NCBI GenBank assembly: GCA_964490745.1
Contig: CAZBDT010000043.1
Span: 1-16,436, forward strand
Length of the DNA: 16,436 nucleotides
Source: Litorimonas sp964490745
GTDB taxonomy: Bacteria > Pseudomonadota > Alphaproteobacteria > Caulobacterales > Maricaulaceae
Reading direction: 5' to 3'
Both the position numbers and the translations under genes were made by a program. Positions 16,202-16,436 of this stretch are shown here, piece by piece; within the stretch, counting starts at the first letter, position 1; every line of letters starts with the position of its first letter. The notes under the pieces were generated by a model, which was given only the letters and a program-made list of their open reading frames with translations, had not been told where the DNA came from and ran no database searches.

Positions 16202-16436
16202 CTAATAATTGTGCGGGCTCCGGCAAAGCGATTGTCAAAATCAAGGCCTGCCTCGGTCACATTGAAATCCGTAAATGTATTATGGCTAATCCCGTCGGAC
16301 ACCGGCCTTGCAATATCAACAAGCGCACGGCCATCCTCATCAAAGGTCACAGTCGTATCTGACGCCCCATCAGGGGTCATGCCATCGACTTGCGCAAAAG
16401 CTGGATGAGCAAAGCTCACCCCAATAAAAGCATTAA
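16183..16436 (-). pseudogene. Truncated two-partner-secretion (haemagglutinin-type) exoprotein, N-terminal part
   Basis: The frame enters from the right edge. It contains the end of a signal peptide (FAHPAFAQ) and then the start of a TPS secretion domain: an N-terminal strand region (DTTVTFDEDGRALVDIA) and the diagnostic GISHNTFTDFNV, a Gly-Leu-rich turn and GARTIIS. In intact proteins of the FhaB/haemagglutinin type this last strand continues as NEVT and the domain goes on for another 150 or more residues before long repeats. Here it stops a few codons later, after entering IS3-derived DNA at about 16202. The exported product is thus lost. Its start codon lies outside the window; an internal GTG at 16417-16419 is unlikely to be the start because it falls inside the signal peptide. 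Confidence 0.78.

Noticed and set aside
15975..16244. 89-codon minus-strand frame over the IS remnant
   Set aside because: The neighbouring frame gives the clear IS3 transposase C-terminus, so this frame is a shadow and spans the fusion point.
1..16436. CRISPR array, rRNA, complete tRNA or phage genes
   Set aside because: No regularly spaced repeats, rRNA or cloverleaf sequences, or phage-type proteins were seen on reading the window.

Overview
The window looks like chromosomal DNA from a marine, moderate-GC alphaproteobacterium, most likely near the Hyphomonadaceae or Caulobacterales. The pointers are the tightly overlapping ccmFGHI cytochrome c maturation genes, a TonB-dependent receptor of the kind common in those groups, and a small beta-1,3-glucan (laminarin-type) utilisation locus. 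The taxonomic call is an inference from gene style, not from a marker gene.

Left part (329-4054, + strand): ccmF, ccmG, ccmH and ccmI, each junction overlapping by ATGA. They encode the haem-ligation half of System I cytochrome c biogenesis. No ccmE is seen just upstream. An 18-bp near-palindrome lies in the AT-rich leader. A hairpin flanked by an A-run and a T-run (4131-4158) can end transcription from both sides of the convergent junction with the next gene.

Middle part (4196-8126, - strand): an unrecognised acidic, mostly helical 162-residue protein with a strong ribosome binding site and an inverted repeat in its leader, and a large membrane-anchored one-component regulator (OmpR-type winged helix, one membrane segment, TolB-like domain, TPR-like repeats). 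Upstream of the regulator is a perfect palindrome beside a plausible promoter, then about 730 bp without a convincing gene that holds an 18-bp tandem repeat and a second palindrome.

Right part (8127-15721, - strand): a co-directional block that reads, in transcription order, LytS/YehU-type histidine kinase, LytTR response regulator, TonB-dependent receptor, GH3 exo-beta-glucosidase/glucanase and GH16 laminarinase-like lipoprotein. The simplest model is surface cleavage of beta-glucan by GH16, import through the receptor, periplasmic trimming by GH3 and control by the two-component pair. Substrate and regulation are inferred from families and context. The receptor carries a canonical EF-hand calcium loop, and its mRNA junction with GH3 can fold into hairpins.

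Right edge (15954-16436, - strand): the N-terminal part of a two-partner-secretion (haemagglutinin-type) exoprotein is cut off inside its secretion domain and joined to the last 57 codons of an IS3-family transposase. This is a decayed insertion or deletion scar.
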